Source of the DNA: an unicellular cyanobacterium SU3 | Lineage (GTDB): Bacteria; Cyanobacteriota; Cyanobacteriia; Cyanobacteriales; Microcystaceae | Reading direction: 5' to 3' | NCBI GenBank assembly: GCA_002172675.1 | Contig: NETF01000037.1 | Location: 26,314 to 90,313 of the forward strand | Length of the DNA: 64,000 bases | Shown here: piece after piece, positions 34,959 to 44,276 of the stretch | How positions within the stretch are numbered: position 1 is the stretch's first letter | Layout of the letters: every line of letters begins with the position of its first letter | Notes under the pieces: model-generated | Seen by the model: the letters and a program-made list of their open reading frames with translations, nothing else | Told to the model about the DNA's origin: nothing | Databases searched by the model: none | Made by a program: the position numbers and the translations under genes

Positions 34959-35221
34959 AAGTAAAATTTGAATCCAGTTTTGAAAAGGATTGAAAATTAA
35001 TAAAAGATACAAAGGTATTAAAAAAAATTAAGTCAGTAATACTTGAGTGAAAAAGTGCCGATAATTTGCTTACCATCAGAAACATCCAAAAACTAAAAGG
35101 TTATAATACTTTTTATCGTATACGAATAGGCAATTATAAAATAGGAATTGAACTGGAAGAAGATACACTCATTTTTACTAGATTTGTACATCGAAAAGAT
35201 ATTTACAAGTTTTTTCCTTAA
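34955..35221 (+). pseudogene. RelE/ParE-type toxin pseudogene with two in-frame TGA codons
   Basis: From the ATG at 34955 an 88-codon frame reads MKVKFESSFEKD, TGA (34991), KLIKDTKVLKKIKSVILE, TGA (35048), then KSADNLLTIRNIQKLKGYNT and YRIRIGNYKIGIELEEDTLI to HRKDIYKFFP. The pattern LKGYNTFYRIRIGNYKIGIE is a clear RelE/ParE toxin core, the HRKDIYKFFP end is typical. Both stops are TGA, at codons 13 and 32; the rest of the frame is intact, so inactivation is recent. Toxins of this family cut mRNA on the ribosome or poison gyrase. Confidence 0.85.
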
Positions 35222-35254
35222 TGTTATAACCACTACAAAATAGAACGTTTTATT

Positions 35255-35734
35255 ATGAACATTCGCATTGGCAACGGTTACGATATTCATCGTTTAGTCC
35301 CCGACCGCCCGTTAATTTTGGGTGGTGTAACCATTCCTCATCATTTAGGTTTATTAGGCCACAGCGACGCTGACGCGCTGACTCATGCCATTATGGATGG
35401 GATGTTAGGCGCATTAAGTTTAGGGGATATTGGTCACTATTTTCCACCGTCTGATCCTAAATGGTCAGGGGCCGATAGTCTATTATTATTACAACAAGTA
35501 GACGAGTTAATACAAGCCAAAGGTTGGCAAGTGGGTAATATTGATTGTGTGATTATTGCTGAACAACCAAAAATGAAACCCCATCTTAAAACAATGCAGG
35601 AAAAAATAGCTCATACCCTACACATTAATCTTGATCAAGTTGGGATAAAAGCAACCACGAATGAAAAGTTAGGGCCAGTGGGACGACAAGAGGGTATTGC
35701 TGTCTATACAGTGGTTTTATTGGTTAAGTCGTGA
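35255..35734 (+). CDS. ispF: 2-C-methyl-D-erythritol 2,4-cyclodiphosphate synthase
   Basis: A 159-aa enzyme that cyclises CDP-ME2P to MEcPP in the MEP pathway, with bound zinc and magnesium. The metal site is NGYDIHRL (Asp10, His12) near the N-terminus, with [14 protein letters not shown] holding the third ligand, and [13 protein letters not shown] plus [19 protein letters not shown] complete the family signature. It stands alone downstream of the dead relBE-like locus and overlaps the convergent [2Fe-2S] gene by 11 bp. Together with ispD at the window start it shows the pathway genes are scattered. Confidence 0.95.
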   Translation: MNIRIGNGYDIHRLVPDRPLILGGVTIPHHLGLLGHSDADALTHAIMDGMLGALSLGDIGHYFPPSDPKWSGADSLLLLQQVDELIQAKGWQVGNIDCVIIAEQPKMKPHLKTMQEKIAHTLHINLDQVGIKATTNEKLGPVGRQEGIAVYTVVLLVKS

Positions 35735-36281
35735 AATGTTTATTGACTAATTTATCTACTTCATTCGGTTGGACTTTGCAGTAGCGAGCTTTATGAGGCA
35801 TAATTACAACGTTGGGGCCTTTCTTACACTGTTTTAAACATCCCGTTAACTTAACCTTAACGCGATCGCTTAATCCCTGTTGCTCTAATTCCTGTTCTAA
35901 CTGTTGACAGACACTTTTTCCTCCTCGTTTCCAACAACTCGATTTTTGACACACTAAAATTTTGCCAGCATCTGATGATTCAGTTTCTGGTGCAATAACC
36001 GCACATGGTTTGTCAGGATTTGCTAACAATTTGACCTGACTAGCTTCTAATTCAAAGAAACCCTTTTTCTTCTTAAATTCTCGATTTCCTGTTACTTCTA
36101 ACCAAGTTCCAGGAATCATATTAATATCCATTTCTGAGCGCAATTTTTTGGGAATTTTCAGCCAATATTCCTTATCTTCTACTTTCATTCGTAGATATTT
36201 TATCTTGTCACCTTTTTTAATGACAAAACTTTCTAATTGACCCACCAAACGGAACTGAGATGCTGTAGTAGTTTTTGACAT
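35724..36281 (-). CDS. (2Fe-2S) ferredoxin domain-containing protein
   Basis: A 185-aa protein. Residues 1-90 form a basic beta-rich domain seen in cyanobacterial relatives ([20 protein letters not shown]). Residues 105-180 form a thioredoxin-like [2Fe-2S] ferredoxin with cluster cysteines in [14 protein letters not shown] and [16 protein letters not shown]. The same domain occurs in NuoE/HoxE-type subunits. Partner and role are unknown. It overlaps convergent ispF by 11 bp. No signal peptide. Confidence 0.82.
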   Translation of the reverse strand: MSKTTTASQFRLVGQLESFVIKKGDKIKYLRMKVEDKEYWLKIPKKLRSEMDINMIPGTWLEVTGNREFKKKKGFFELEASQVKLLANPDKPCAVIAPETESSDAGKILVCQKSSCWKRGGKSVCQQLEQELEQQGLSDRVKVKLTGCLKQCKKGPNVVIMPHKARYCKVQPNEVDKLVNKHFTT

Positions 36282-36314
36282 AATTTTTTATTTAGAAATT
36301 CTTTAACTAATAAT

Positions 36315-36566
36315 TTAACGTTTATTAAGATTCCAGCAACTTTTGAGCCAGTCGATTAATTCCTGGCGAGACGCTGAATATTGTTTAGTTACACTCCACA
36401 GTTGAATCATGGCTGTGGGACTCGATAAGTCGGCCTGTAAGGGTTTGTGGGTTTCACAAGAGCAAGGAATATCTAATTCCTGAAGCCGATGATAAACGAC
36501 CCAGCGATCGCACCAATCAACTTCTACAACTTGCCTGGGTTCGAGAGGTAGGTTGGTTAAATTCAT
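36315..36566 (-). CDS. Asr1405/Asl0597 family protein
   Basis: An 83-aa protein from the ATG at 36566 (MNLTNLPLEPRQVVEVDWCD); a TTG 12 bp upstream is also open. The pattern DRWVVYHRLQELDIPCSC and QLWSVTKQYSASRQELIDWL matches the cyanobacterial Asr1405/Asl0597 family, named from Nostoc small ORFs, of unknown function. It follows the [2Fe-2S] gene upstream on the same strand, 33 bp apart, and is divergent from the Dps-like gene. Confidence 0.78.
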   Translation of the reverse strand: MNLTNLPLEPRQVVEVDWCDRWVVYHRLQELDIPCSCETHKPLQADLSSPTAMIQLWSVTKQYSASRQELIDWLKSCWNLNKR

Positions 36567-36813
36567 GGACTCAAGCAAATGAAGATAATTGTCATTGTTT
36601 CTTCACCTAGTGTAACAGACAACTGCAATATATTCTCAATTATTTTTCAAAAAAAATTATAGCTCAAGCTAGGTTAGAAGGGACTAGGGAGTTCCCCTGG
36701 TGAGGCTAGATAAAAGTTAAATTTTTTTAGATGATTTTGCAGGCTCTTGATAAACTATTGCTAAAATGAGGTATTTTAATGATAGAAGTGTCGTTAAAAA
36801 GGTAATTACAGAC

Positions 36814-37365
36814 ATGGCAACTGCTCAAGGACTACTCCGTGCTTTTGGTGAAGTAGGAGAAAACCCCGTATTACTCGATAAAAGTGTCACTACTCCTGTT
36901 TGCGAAGGATTAAACTTACTTATCGCTAGTTTCCAAGGACTGTTTCTACAGTATGAAAAACACCATTTTGTAGTAGAAGGGTCAGAATTTTACTCTTTAC
37001 ATGAATTTTTCAGCGAAAGCTATGAAGATGTTCGCGGTCATGTTCATGATTTAGCCGAACGCTTAAACGGGTTAGGCGGTATTCCCGTGGCTAGTTTCAG
37101 TAAGTTGGCTGAACTTTGCTGCTTTGACCAAGAAGATGATGGAATGTTTGACTGTCGTAAAATGGTTGAAAATGACTTGGCTGCAGAACAAGCAATTATT
37201 AAAGTCTTACGTAGCCAAGCAGCCCAAGCAGAAAGCTTAGGGGATAGAGCAACTCGTTATCAACTCGAACAGATTTTACTTGAAACTGAAGAACGAGCTT
37301 ATCACTTAGACCATTTCCTAACCCATGATAGCTTAACAGTTGCTTTTGTTGGTAATGGTAACTAA
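36814..37365 (+). CDS. Dps family ferritin-like protein
   Basis: A 183-aa protein from the ATG at 36814 ([15 protein letters not shown]); the frame is open from 36766 but that part is not conserved. It is a four-helix ferritin-like protein of the Dps type. The ferroxidase region is [20 protein letters not shown] with [16 protein letters not shown] after it, matching the usual H-x-W-x-V-x-G ... LHE ... DxxAER with Phe for Trp. Dps proteins store iron, use up peroxide and may bind DNA. Cyanobacteria hold several. A terminator hairpin follows at 37397. Confidence 0.85.
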   Translation: MATAQGLLRAFGEVGENPVLLDKSVTTPVCEGLNLLIASFQGLFLQYEKHHFVVEGSEFYSLHEFFSESYEDVRGHVHDLAERLNGLGGIPVASFSKLAELCCFDQEDDGMFDCRKMVENDLAAEQAIIKVLRSQAAQAESLGDRATRYQLEQILLETEERAYHLDHFLTHDSLTVAFVGNGN

Positions 37366-37396
37366 ATTTATAGCTATCTCAACATAACTTAAATTT

Positions 37397-37431
37397 AGCT
37401 AGTGATTGCTGTGAGTCACTAGCTCTTTTAT
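37397..37431 (+). terminator. Terminator after the Dps-like gene
   Basis: A perfect 9-bp stem AGCTAGTGA/TCACTAGCT with a 10-nt loop is followed by CTTTTATTAT, a rho-independent pattern, about 30 bp after the Dps stop. A second 8-bp stem (TGAAGAGG/CCTCTTCA, 37441-37470) follows and could serve the convergent RlpA-like gene. Confidence 0.75.
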
Positions 37432-37521
37432 TATAAATATTGAAGAGGCAATGAATTAATTACCTCTTCAACCATCAAATTTTGTTTTCGACAACAATCG
37501 TCTAAAATACTTAAATTTTTA

Positions 37522-37848
37522 TTAATTTAATACGTTAATTCTAACAGGGATTCTGCCTGATTTTAACGAACCAATGGTTCTAAAGGCACTTTGAGATAAA
37601 TCTAGACTACAACGGCAACGATCTACAATACGGACAATCACACTTTTTCCCGTTTTACGATTGGTCACTTTAACTTTTGTTCCAAAGGGCAAACTCGGAT
37701 GAGCAGCCATCATGGCACTATTATTAAAGCGTACCCCTGAGGCTGTTTTTCGTCCTTGATAATGAGAAGCATAATAAGTTGCTGTTTGTGCCTGTATGGG
37801 CATAGCAGCTAACGCTATCATCAAGATAGATAATGATACTTTCTTCAC
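37522..37848 (-). CDS. RlpA-like double-psi beta-barrel protein
   Basis: A 108-aa exported protein from the GTG at 37848, which follows GAGGAAC at a good distance; the open frame reaches 37872. A signal peptide (KKVSLSILMIALAAMPIQA) is followed by TATYYASHYQGRKTASGVRF, FGTKVKVTNRKTGKSVIVRI and DRCRCSLDLSQSAFRTIG, the RlpA fold. RlpA-type proteins cut or bind peptidoglycan; the catalytic Asp and His positions seem kept (H in HPSLPFG, D in VDRC). No SPOR domain is present. It stands alone. Confidence 0.82.
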   Translation of the reverse strand: MKKVSLSILMIALAAMPIQAQTATYYASHYQGRKTASGVRFNNSAMMAAHPSLPFGTKVKVTNRKTGKSVIVRIVDRCRCSLDLSQSAFRTIGSLKSGRIPVRINVLN

Positions 37849-38028
37849 GGTGTACTGTTCCTCACCACACAATTTACATCTAGGCTAATATACCTAGTTA
37901 TTCTCGTTTTGTCTAGTTGACAAAATGGTAGGTTCTATGACTATTGATTAATAGAGTCAGTATAGAGTTCCATCGGAATATTCAGCAGTGGCCAGTTAAA
38001 ACCTTTTTAATAAACATAATTTAGTTCA

Positions 38029-38787
38029 ATGTTTAACTATTTGCATCGAGTCGTTAGATTTCCCGTATTTTCTAGTTCATACACTGCCAAAAAAAAGAAT
38101 ACTTTTCCTAACGTCTTTTCATTGGGATTATCGTTGCTAGTGATTAGTTTAGTAATAGGTTGTAATCATCAATCATCGTCGGTTCCTATTGAATCTTCTG
38201 TATTGACAGTGGATACAGTAGAAATGGTACAGCAAGGGATCCAAAAAAGTCGTCGGGGTAATTATAAAGCTGCTGTAAACGACTTTAATCAGGTAATTAC
38301 TCAAAATCCCCAAGATATTAACGCTTATTTTAATCGAGGATTTGCTCATAGTAGTTTAGGCCAATTTGAGCAAGCGTTAGCTGATTTTACCAAAGTTTTG
38401 AAACTTGATCCTGAAATGGTTCAAGCTTACGTTAACCGAGGCAATGTTTATCTACAATTAGGGGAAGATGAAAAAGCGATCGCTGATTATGAAAAAGCGT
38501 TGAAAATTAATCCTAACGACGCTTTTGCTCAAAATAATTTAGGACTGGCTCATCTTAACTCAGGAAGTCCAGAATTAGCAAAAATTGACTTTACTCATGC
38601 CGTAACGATTGATCCAATGTATGGAGAAGCCTATTATAACCGAGGTTTAGCTTTAATTGATTTGGGAGAAACCAAAAAAGCGATCGCTGATTTTCAAAAA
38701 GCGGCTGAAATTTGGAAACAAATGGGAGAAAAAACGGCTTCTGAGGCTGCTTTAGCAGAAATTAGTGCTTTAAAAGCAAGAAATTAA
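38029..38787 (+). CDS. TPR-repeat lipoprotein
   Basis: A 252-aa protein with a long basic N-terminus, a hydrophobic segment (about residues 30-45) and a lipobox LVIGC, so a membrane-anchored lipoprotein is likely. From about residue 68 at least five tetratricopeptide repeats follow (e.g. INAYFNRGFAHSSLGQFEQA, VQAYVNRGNVYLQLGEDEKA, GEAYYNRGLALIDLGETKKA). TPRs mediate protein contacts. Partner unknown. It is followed by a 67-codon HMA gene after about 90 bp. Confidence 0.82.
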   Translation: MFNYLHRVVRFPVFSSSYTAKKKNTFPNVFSLGLSLLVISLVIGCNHQSSSVPIESSVLTVDTVEMVQQGIQKSRRGNYKAAVNDFNQVITQNPQDINAYFNRGFAHSSLGQFEQALADFTKVLKLDPEMVQAYVNRGNVYLQLGEDEKAIADYEKALKINPNDAFAQNNLGLAHLNSGSPELAKIDFTHAVTIDPMYGEAYYNRGLALIDLGETKKAIADFQKAAEIWKQMGEKTASEAALAEISALKARN

Positions 38788-38884
38788 TAAGGGTTAGTCA
38801 AAACCAACTTTTTGTTAAAATAGTACGACTTCGAGCATGATAAAATTAAAATCGAAGAGTAAAATTATCCTCAATTAATTGATT

Positions 38885-39082
38885 ATGACTATCACTTTGA
38901 AAGTTCCTAGTATTGCTTGTGGTGGTTGCGCAGATACTATTACTAAAGCCATTGAAGTACACGAACCAGAAGCAAAAGTTTCTGTTGATGTAGATTCAAA
39001 AATGGTGACGGTAGATACTGATGCTTCTACAGAAACGATTAAAGAAATAATAACAGCATCTGGTCATACTGTTGAAGATTAA
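38885..39082 (+). CDS. Heavy-metal-associated (HMA) domain protein, copper-chaperone type
   Basis: A 65-aa protein from the ATG at 38885 (MTITLKVPSIACGGCADTIT). It is one HMA domain with the metal motif ACGGCADTI, a C-x-x-C site for Cu(I) or another soft ion; the usual Met before it is Ile-Ala here. The later VDVDSKMVTVDTD and IKEIITASGHTVED fit the fold. It could be an Atx1-type chaperone for a copper ATPase, but none is in the window. The frame is open to a TTG 6 bp upstream. Confidence 0.85.
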   Translation: MTITLKVPSIACGGCADTITKAIEVHEPEAKVSVDVDSKMVTVDTDASTETIKEIITASGHTVED

Positions 39083-39338
39083 AGATTATTTGTTAATAGG
39101 GTGAGCAATTTTTTTAGATATTACAAAAAATGTAAGTAATGGTCTAATCTGTTCATCCTATTACTATTTTAAATGCTAAGGTAATTAGATATTTTGCTAA
39201 CTAATTATGTAAGTAGATACAATTGAATATAAAATAGAAAAGTCGGTAGTAAATGCTTTAGCTTTAATGATGACTCCCTACAAACTTATGTTTATTTGTG
39301 ATTACCTACTTATACCAAAAAGAGGAAAGGATTAGAGA
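39083..39338. other. Spacer with an imperfect inverted repeat
   Basis: A 256-bp AT-rich spacer. The sequences AATAGGGTGAGCA (39097 on) and TGTTCATCCTATT (to about 39161) form an imperfect inverted pair around 40 bp. A terminator or a decayed small palindromic element is possible. No gene is visible. Confidence 0.35.
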
Positions 39339-39761
39339 ATGAATATTAGACCTTTTCATGTTGCTTTTCCAGTTATTAATTTAGAAAAGACCAGGTATTT
39401 TTATGAAACTCTTTTAGGATGTACAGTCGGAAGAACTTCTGAACATTGGATTGATTTTAATTTATTTGGTCATCAAATTACAGCACATCTCTGTTCTAAA
39501 AATAGTGATGAAGTTTCCGTCAATTTAGTAGATGGTAAACAAGTTCCTGTTCAACATTGGGGTGTAATTTTAGAAATGGAAGAATGGCAAGTTTTAGCTG
39601 AAAAATTAAAAAAATCTCAGATTAGTTTTGTTATTGAGCCTTATATTAGATTCCAAGGAGAAGTCGGAGAACAAGCAACCATGTTTTTTTTAGATCCTAG
39701 TGGTAATGCCCTTGAATTTAAAGCTTTTCGTGACGATAAGTCAATTTTTGCTACTTCGTGA
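39339..39761 (+). CDS. VOC-family dioxygenase/glyoxalase-like protein
   Basis: A 140-aa protein with two beta-alpha-beta-beta-beta halves of the vicinal-oxygen-chelate fold: [20 protein letters not shown] at the start, LLGCTVGR, the middle [10 protein letters not shown] and the end [15 protein letters not shown]. Metal ligands (first-half His, middle His, final Glu) are at the usual places. Family members include fosfomycin-type enzymes, glyoxalases and dioxygenases; a reaction cannot be named. It is followed by a small coiled-coil gene and a second, unrelated VOC gene on the other strand. Confidence 0.82.
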   Translation: MNIRPFHVAFPVINLEKTRYFYETLLGCTVGRTSEHWIDFNLFGHQITAHLCSKNSDEVSVNLVDGKQVPVQHWGVILEMEEWQVLAEKLKKSQISFVIEPYIRFQGEVGEQATMFFLDPSGNALEFKAFRDDKSIFATS

Positions 39762-39796
39762 TAATATGCAAATTAACTTAAAAATATACAATACTA

Positions 39797-40084
39797 ATGA
39801 GTCTTGAACAAGATTTTATAGAACTTTTAACAGATATTAATAAACAATTAGATAGTTTACAGAAAGAGGTTAGAGATATCAAAATTAATTTAACAGAAGC
39901 CAAAGGAGAAAGAGAAATTTTAAAAGTGGAAATTAATAATTTAAAAGAAGAGGTAAAAGAAATTAAAATCTCGCAACAAGAGCAAATTTGGCAATTAATT
40001 TGGGCATTAATTTGGACATTAATTGGTATTTTGATCGCTACAGTTGTAGGATTTTTAGTGATAGGAGGAAGATTTATCTTTTAA
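39797..40084 (+). CDS. Small coiled-coil protein with one C-terminal membrane segment
   Basis: A 95-aa protein of no recognised family. Residues 1-65 form a heptad coiled coil (LLTDINKQLDSLQKEVRDIK, VEINNLKEEVKEIK). Residues about 68-92 are a Trp-rich membrane segment (WQLIWALIWTLIGILIATVV). Cyanobacteria hold several such tail-anchored coiled-coil proteins near nuclease or toxin genes. It ends by overlapping the convergent VOC gene by 4 bp. Confidence 0.6.
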   Translation: MSLEQDFIELLTDINKQLDSLQKEVRDIKINLTEAKGEREILKVEINNLKEEVKEIKISQQEQIWQLIWALIWTLIGILIATVVGFLVIGGRFIF

Positions 40085-40443
40085 ATTTGACTAATTTCTA
40101 CAACATTACCATCAAAATCTTTTGTGAAACACGCGGCTCTTCCTGACTGACTCATTTGCACAGGATAACCCCGACTTTGTAAACGAGCAATAATATCACT
40201 AAGGTTATCAGTTCCTAGGGAAAAATGAGGATTTCTGCCCCATTTTTCTGGATTAGATAAGGTAAAACTAAAGTTAGGGTGTACCATTAAATGAATTTGA
40301 TAATCTCCAATTTGATACCAAACGCCAGGATATTTCAAACTGCGATCAACCTTTTCTAATCCTAAAACGGTGCCATAAAATTGCTCTGCTTTCTCTAAAT
40401 CAGACACGAAGATAGCCGTATGAAGACATTGAATAATACTCAT
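40081..40443 (-). CDS. VOC-family glyoxalase-like protein
   Basis: A 120-aa VOC protein: HTAIFVSDLEKAEQFYGTVL and LGLEKVDR at the start, QIGDYQIHLMVHPN, the second-half HFSLGTDNLSDIIARL and the end FTKDFDGNVVEISQI. His ligands and the last Glu suit a metal-dependent enzyme of the glyoxalase/bleomycin-resistance fold. The substrate is unknown. It lies 46 bp downstream of prfA on the same strand and may be reached by its transcript. It overlaps the convergent coiled-coil gene by 4 bp. Confidence 0.82.
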   Translation of the reverse strand: MSIIQCLHTAIFVSDLEKAEQFYGTVLGLEKVDRSLKYPGVWYQIGDYQIHLMVHPNFSFTLSNPEKWGRNPHFSLGTDNLSDIIARLQSRGYPVQMSQSGRAACFTKDFDGNVVEISQI

Positions 40444-40489
40444 TCTTGATTCTGTTTCATTACTAAAAAAGTGCTTACGGATAACTATT

Positions 40490-41599
40490 TTACATTGCGT
40501 CTGCTGTTTCAGGAGAATTAGCTAACTCTGCTAAACGTTCTTGTTGATCTTGAGAAATACAAGTCTCGATAATATTGTCAATATTACCTTCTAACGCTCC
40601 TGCTAAGGCGAAGTTTTGCCCCAAACGATGATCCGTCACCCGATTATCCTTATAGTTATAAGTGCGAATTTTTTCAGAACGTGATCCCGTTCCTACCTGC
40701 GATCGCCGCATGGAACTCACTGCTTCTTGTTGTTCCCGTAACTTGGCTTCGTATAACTTAGCCCGTAAAATTTGCATCGCTCTTTCACGGTTTTGCAACT
40801 GCGATCGCTCCTCGGTGCAAAAAATACGAATTCCTGTCGGTTTGTGCATTAAATCGACTGCTGTTTCCACCTTGTTAACGTTTTGTCCACCAGCACCTCC
40901 AGATCGCGCTGTGGTCATTTCAATATCCTTAGGATCGATTTGAATTTCGACTTCATCCACCTCTGGCATAATAGCCACAGTTGCCGTAGACGTATGAACT
41001 CGTCCCCCTGCTTCTGTCACAGGAACCCGTTGCACCCGATGAACCCCGGCTTCAAATTTGAGCTTACTGTAAACCTGCTCCCCAGTAATCTCTAAGATAG
41101 CTTCTTTAAAGCCACCCATATCCGCTAAAGACTCACTCACCAGTTTCACATTCCATTTTTGAGACTCAGCATAACGGGAGTACATTCTCACTAAATCCCC
41201 CGCCCAGATACTCGCTTCATCCCCACCGGTTCCGGCGCGAATTTCTAACATGATATTCTTATCATCATTAGGATCACGGGGTAATAAAAGAATTTTTAAC
41301 CGTTCTTCTAACTGTTGTAAACTCTCTTCTAACTCACTCACCTCCATAGCGGCCATTTCTTTCATTTCGGGATCGCTACCGGCTTCTTTAACAATTTGCT
41401 TGGCCCCTTTTAGTTCTTCTTGGGTTTCCTGCCAAGTCTTATAAGTATTAACCGTTTCTTCCAAAGACGATCGCGCTTTGGCCACCCGTTGTAATTCATC
41501 GGGGTTAGTTGCGATATCAGGATCAGCCAAACGTCGAGTTAATTCCTGATACGTTTGTTCAACGGATTGTAATTTTTCTAATAAATAGGATTCAGCCAT
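40490..41599 (-). CDS. prfA: Peptide chain release factor 1
   Basis: A 369-aa release factor reading UAA and UAG. The GGQ loop is in [20 protein letters not shown] near residue 235, the stop-codon recognition tripeptide P-V-T is in [16 protein letters not shown], which marks RF1 rather than RF2. Length is standard. It lies at the end of the ribosomal block but after a terminator hairpin (41661-41697), so it likely has its own or read-through transcription. Confidence 0.95.
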   Translation of the reverse strand: MAESYLLEKLQSVEQTYQELTRRLADPDIATNPDELQRVAKARSSLEETVNTYKTWQETQEELKGAKQIVKEAGSDPEMKEMAAMEVSELEESLQQLEERLKILLLPRDPNDDKNIMLEIRAGTGGDEASIWAGDLVRMYSRYAESQKWNVKLVSESLADMGGFKEAILEITGEQVYSKLKFEAGVHRVQRVPVTEAGGRVHTSTATVAIMPEVDEVEIQIDPKDIEMTTARSGGAGGQNVNKVETAVDLMHKPTGIRIFCTEERSQLQNRERAMQILRAKLYEAKLREQQEAVSSMRRSQVGTGSRSEKIRTYNYKDNRVTDHRLGQNFALAGALEGNIDNIIETCISQDQQERLAELANSPETADAM

Positions 41600-41619
41600 A
41601 ATATTTCTCTACTCCAACA

Positions 41620-41642
41620 GTTATCAGTTATCAGTTACCAGT
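41620..41642. repeat. Short CAGTTAT/CAGTTAC tandem repeat
   Basis: Three copies of a CAGTTAT-type heptamer lie upstream of prfA, of the same short tandem repeat class as others between genes here. Confidence 0.6.
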
Positions 41643-41660
41643 TGAATATATGGGTCACTG

Positions 41661-41697
41661 TAAAAATAAACAATAACCCAGCAGAAGCTCTGCTGGG
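41661..41697 (-). terminator. Rho-independent-type terminator after rpmE
   Basis: On the minus strand CCCAGCAGA-GCT-TCTGCTGGG forms a perfect 9-bp stem with a 3-nt loop, followed by TTATTGTTTATTTTTA. It lies 22 bp after the rpmE stop and ends the ribosomal-protein block. Confidence 0.85.
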
Positions 41698-41718
41698 CTA
41701 ATAACGTAATCTGAGCCG

Positions 41719-41976
41719 CTATTTTTCGTCCGAAGCATCTGCTTGTGGTGCTTTTTTCTTGCTTTTTTTGCCAATCATAGCGTAACGTTTTTGGAAACGA
41801 TCTACCCGTCCCTCGGTGTCAATAATCTTCTGGGTTCCGGTATAGAAAGGATGATTACCAGACCAAACTTCGACATTAATTTCGGGTTGAGTTGATCCGA
41901 CGGTCATTACCACTTCCCCGTTACAGATCACTTTCGCTTCTGGATACCAAGTGGGATGAATATCAGGTTTTGCCAT
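41719..41976 (-). CDS. rpmE: 50S ribosomal protein L31
   Basis: An 85-aa bL31 protein with [20 protein letters not shown], a single-Cys (zinc-free, C-minus) type at the first site, then [20 protein letters not shown] and [10 protein letters not shown]. The acidic tail to residue 85 is longer than in most bacteria but usual for cyanobacteria. It is the last gene of the rpl-rps block before a strong terminator, 38 bp after rpsI. Confidence 0.92.
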   Translation of the reverse strand: MAKPDIHPTWYPEAKVICNGEVVMTVGSTQPEINVEVWSGNHPFYTGTQKIIDTEGRVDRFQKRYAMIGKKSKKKAPQADASDEK

Positions 41977-42014
41977 AATGTTTGCCTCCTTAATAAATGG
42001 GTCTAAGAGTTGAA

Positions 42015-42428
42015 TTATCGTTTTGAGTATTGAGGAGCTTTCCGCGCCTTGTGTAAGCCGTATTTCTTCCGTTCTTTCGCCCGAGGATCACGGGTTAAAT
42101 AACCTTCTGCTTTGAGGGGAGGACGGTTTTCAGGGGCTAATTCACATAATGCTCTAGCGACTCCTAATTTTACGGCATCAGCTTGACCTGTTAAACCGCC
42201 ACCGTGAGCATTGACCAGGATATCATAATCATTTTCTAAGCCAAGGGTTTCTAGAGGTCCTTTAATGGCTTGAAGGTAATCAGGAATACGATTAAAGTAG
42301 ATATTTCCTGCTTTTTTATTGACGATAATTTCGCCACTGCCGGGTACAAGGCGAACCCTAGCCACTGCGGACTTACGACGACCGGTTCCCCAGTAAACGG
42401 CTTTATCTTTATTTTCGGTTGCTTGCAT
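42015..42428 (-). CDS. rpsI: 30S ribosomal protein S9
   Basis: A 137-aa uS9 protein: [20 protein letters not shown] at the start and the basic RNA-reaching tail [18 protein letters not shown] at the end, whose last Lys-Arg touch P-site tRNA. Its ATG overlaps the rplM stop by one base (TAATG), so translation is coupled with L13, its usual partner. Confidence 0.96.
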   Translation of the reverse strand: MQATENKDKAVYWGTGRRKSAVARVRLVPGSGEIIVNKKAGNIYFNRIPDYLQAIKGPLETLGLENDYDILVNAHGGGLTGQADAVKLGVARALCELAPENRPPLKAEGYLTRDPRAKERKKYGLHKARKAPQYSKR

Positions 42429-42883
42429 TAGTTATCTCCGTTAGGAATAGTATTTAAGGTTAATTCTTCAGGTTTTTGAGCTTGATGGGGATGATTTGGC
42501 CCTGGATACACTTTTAACTTAGTAAACAGTTGACGGCCTAAAGCGTTTTTCGGCAACATCCCTTTAACTGCTTTTTCTATAATTCTCTCAGGAATTCGTT
42601 GTTGTAACTTATCAAAAGTTTCGACTTTCATACCCCCCGGTCTTCCGGAGTGACGGCGATATAATTTTTGAGTGCTTTTGCGACCGGTGACTACTACTTT
42701 GTCAGCGTTAATAATGATAACAAAATCCCCTGTGTCCATGTGAGGGGTATAAGTGGGCTTATTTTTGCCTCGTAGAATTTTAGCGACTTCGCAAGCGAGT
42801 CGACCGAGACGCTGATCGGCTGCGTCGATAATGTACCATTTCTGGTCAAGTAGTTCTGGTGATGGTGTAATTGTTTTAGTCAT
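42428..42883 (-). CDS. rplM: 50S ribosomal protein L13
   Basis: A 151-aa uL13 protein: [40 protein letters not shown] and [20 protein letters not shown] are signature segments. Paired with rpsI downstream with one shared base. Upstream lies truA (73 bp away), as in other cyanobacteria. Confidence 0.96.
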   Translation of the reverse strand: MTKTITPSPELLDQKWYIIDAADQRLGRLACEVAKILRGKNKPTYTPHMDTGDFVIIINADKVVVTGRKSTQKLYRRHSGRPGGMKVETFDKLQQRIPERIIEKAVKGMLPKNALGRQLFTKLKVYPGPNHPHQAQKPEELTLNTIPNGDN

Positions 42884-42956
42884 GGATAATAAGACAGTAA
42901 AAAATTAACTAGAGTGTTTTTTTAGTTGATATCAGGGGTTAGAAAGTCAAAGTTAC

Positions 42957-43811
42957 TTACTTAACTTTGCTGTATTGTTGTCTATTCCCTCTAACAATAA
43001 ATAAAGGTTGAGTATCAAACCACACACAAGGAGGAAAGGGAAAATTAGGATAACCCACTCTTAGTAAACATAAACCTTTAGCAGGGGCAGAATATTTAAC
43101 TTGTTCACGCCGTTGATTTTGCCAAATTTCAGTAAAATTAGTTAGCGATCGCTTACCGCTTCCCACTTCCACTAACATTCCCACCAATAAGCGCACCATT
43201 CCGTATAAAAATCCGTTAGCTTGGATTTCTAAATGGATAAATGGCCCTTGACGATAGCATTGAGTCTCTTGGACTTCGACCCAGGAATGATCACGGTGAG
43301 AACCAGCTCGACGAAAGGCTGCTAAATGATGCCTTCCTAATAAGGGGATTAATGCTTTGTGCATCAAATCCACATCTAAAGGATCATAATAATAGTGCCA
43401 ACTAAACGGTTTCACGAACAAATTCGGGCATTTCTCAGTGTAAAAGGTGTAACGGTAACGTCGCCACAACGCTGAAAATCGAGCGTGCCAAGTTGAGGCA
43501 ACTTCAGCAGACCCTCGAATTAAGATATCATCGGGTAAACGTTGGTTTAAAATATCTGCCCACCGTTGGGGAGGAATGGGGCTAATGTAGTCAAAATGGG
43601 CAACTTGGGCAGCGGCGTGAACCCCTGCATCGGTTCGGCCAGCCCCATGAATCGGGGTGTGATAGCCTAAAACTTCAGCAATACTGCTTTCGATGTCTTC
43701 TTGAACGGTGCGCTGGTTCGGTTGTCTTTGCCAACCATGAAACCGACTGCCCTGATATTGAATAACCAGAGCGACTCGTTTTCGGTTGGGTTGTTGCTTT
43801 AAATTGTCCAT
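42957..43811 (-). CDS. truA: tRNA pseudouridine(38-40) synthase
   Basis: A 284-aa TruA. It converts uridines 38-40 of the tRNA anticodon arm to pseudouridine. The catalytic Asp is in GAGRTDAGVHAAAQVAHFD, with YQGSRFHGWQRQPNQRTVQE before it and NGFLYGMVRLLVGMLVEVGS after. The C-terminal about 25 residues (PPCVWFDTQPLFIVRGNRQQ) are an addition after the usual end of the fold. It sits between rplQ and rplM, its usual cyanobacterial place. Confidence 0.95.
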   Translation of the reverse strand: MDNLKQQPNRKRVALVIQYQGSRFHGWQRQPNQRTVQEDIESSIAEVLGYHTPIHGAGRTDAGVHAAAQVAHFDYISPIPPQRWADILNQRLPDDILIRGSAEVASTWHARFSALWRRYRYTFYTEKCPNLFVKPFSWHYYYDPLDVDLMHKALIPLLGRHHLAAFRRAGSHRDHSWVEVQETQCYRQGPFIHLEIQANGFLYGMVRLLVGMLVEVGSGKRSLTNFTEIWQNQRREQVKYSAPAKGLCLLRVGYPNFPFPPCVWFDTQPLFIVRGNRQQYSKVK

Positions 43812-43848
43812 AAACCAACGGTGTTACCGCTTTAACAGAGAAAATCCC

Positions 43849-44199
43849 TTACATTAGCTCAATAATTGCCATTTCCGCATTATCTCCCCGACGACGCATG
43901 GTTCGTACAATTCGGGTATATCCTCCGTTACGGCTACTGTAACGTTCTGGAGCTTCAGCAAATAAGGCATGAACTAACTGCTTATCGTAAAGATAACTGA
44001 TCGCCCTACGACGGGCAGCTAATGAGCCATCCTTAGCTAAGGTGATCATGCGTTCTACTTCAGAACGGACTGCTTTAGCACGGGTTTTTGTGGTTTTGAT
44101 TTGACCATGACGAATTAACTCCGTTGTTAGCGATCGCAATAGAGCTTTTCGTTGGTCGGCAGGTTTTCCCATTTGAGGGACACGACACCGATGACGCAT
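43849..44199 (-). CDS. rplQ: 50S ribosomal protein L17
   Basis: A 116-aa bL17 protein: [40 protein letters not shown] and a C-terminal [20 protein letters not shown]. It lies 77 bp after rpoA and 37 bp before truA, the classic alpha-operon tail. Confidence 0.96.
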   Translation of the reverse strand: MRHRCRVPQMGKPADQRKALLRSLTTELIRHGQIKTTKTRAKAVRSEVERMITLAKDGSLAARRRAISYLYDKQLVHALFAEAPERYSSRNGGYTRIVRTMRRRGDNAEMAIIELM

Positions 44200-44276
44200 A
44201 GTTGTTTTTCCTCCCTAAACTAATTGAACCGTCATGATGATCAATCACCCCTTTTTTTGGCATGATTGATCACCCA

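Noticed and set aside
35093..35290. Minus-strand open frame opposite the relE-type remnant
   Set aside because: No family pattern, and the plus strand shows a clear toxin C-terminus.
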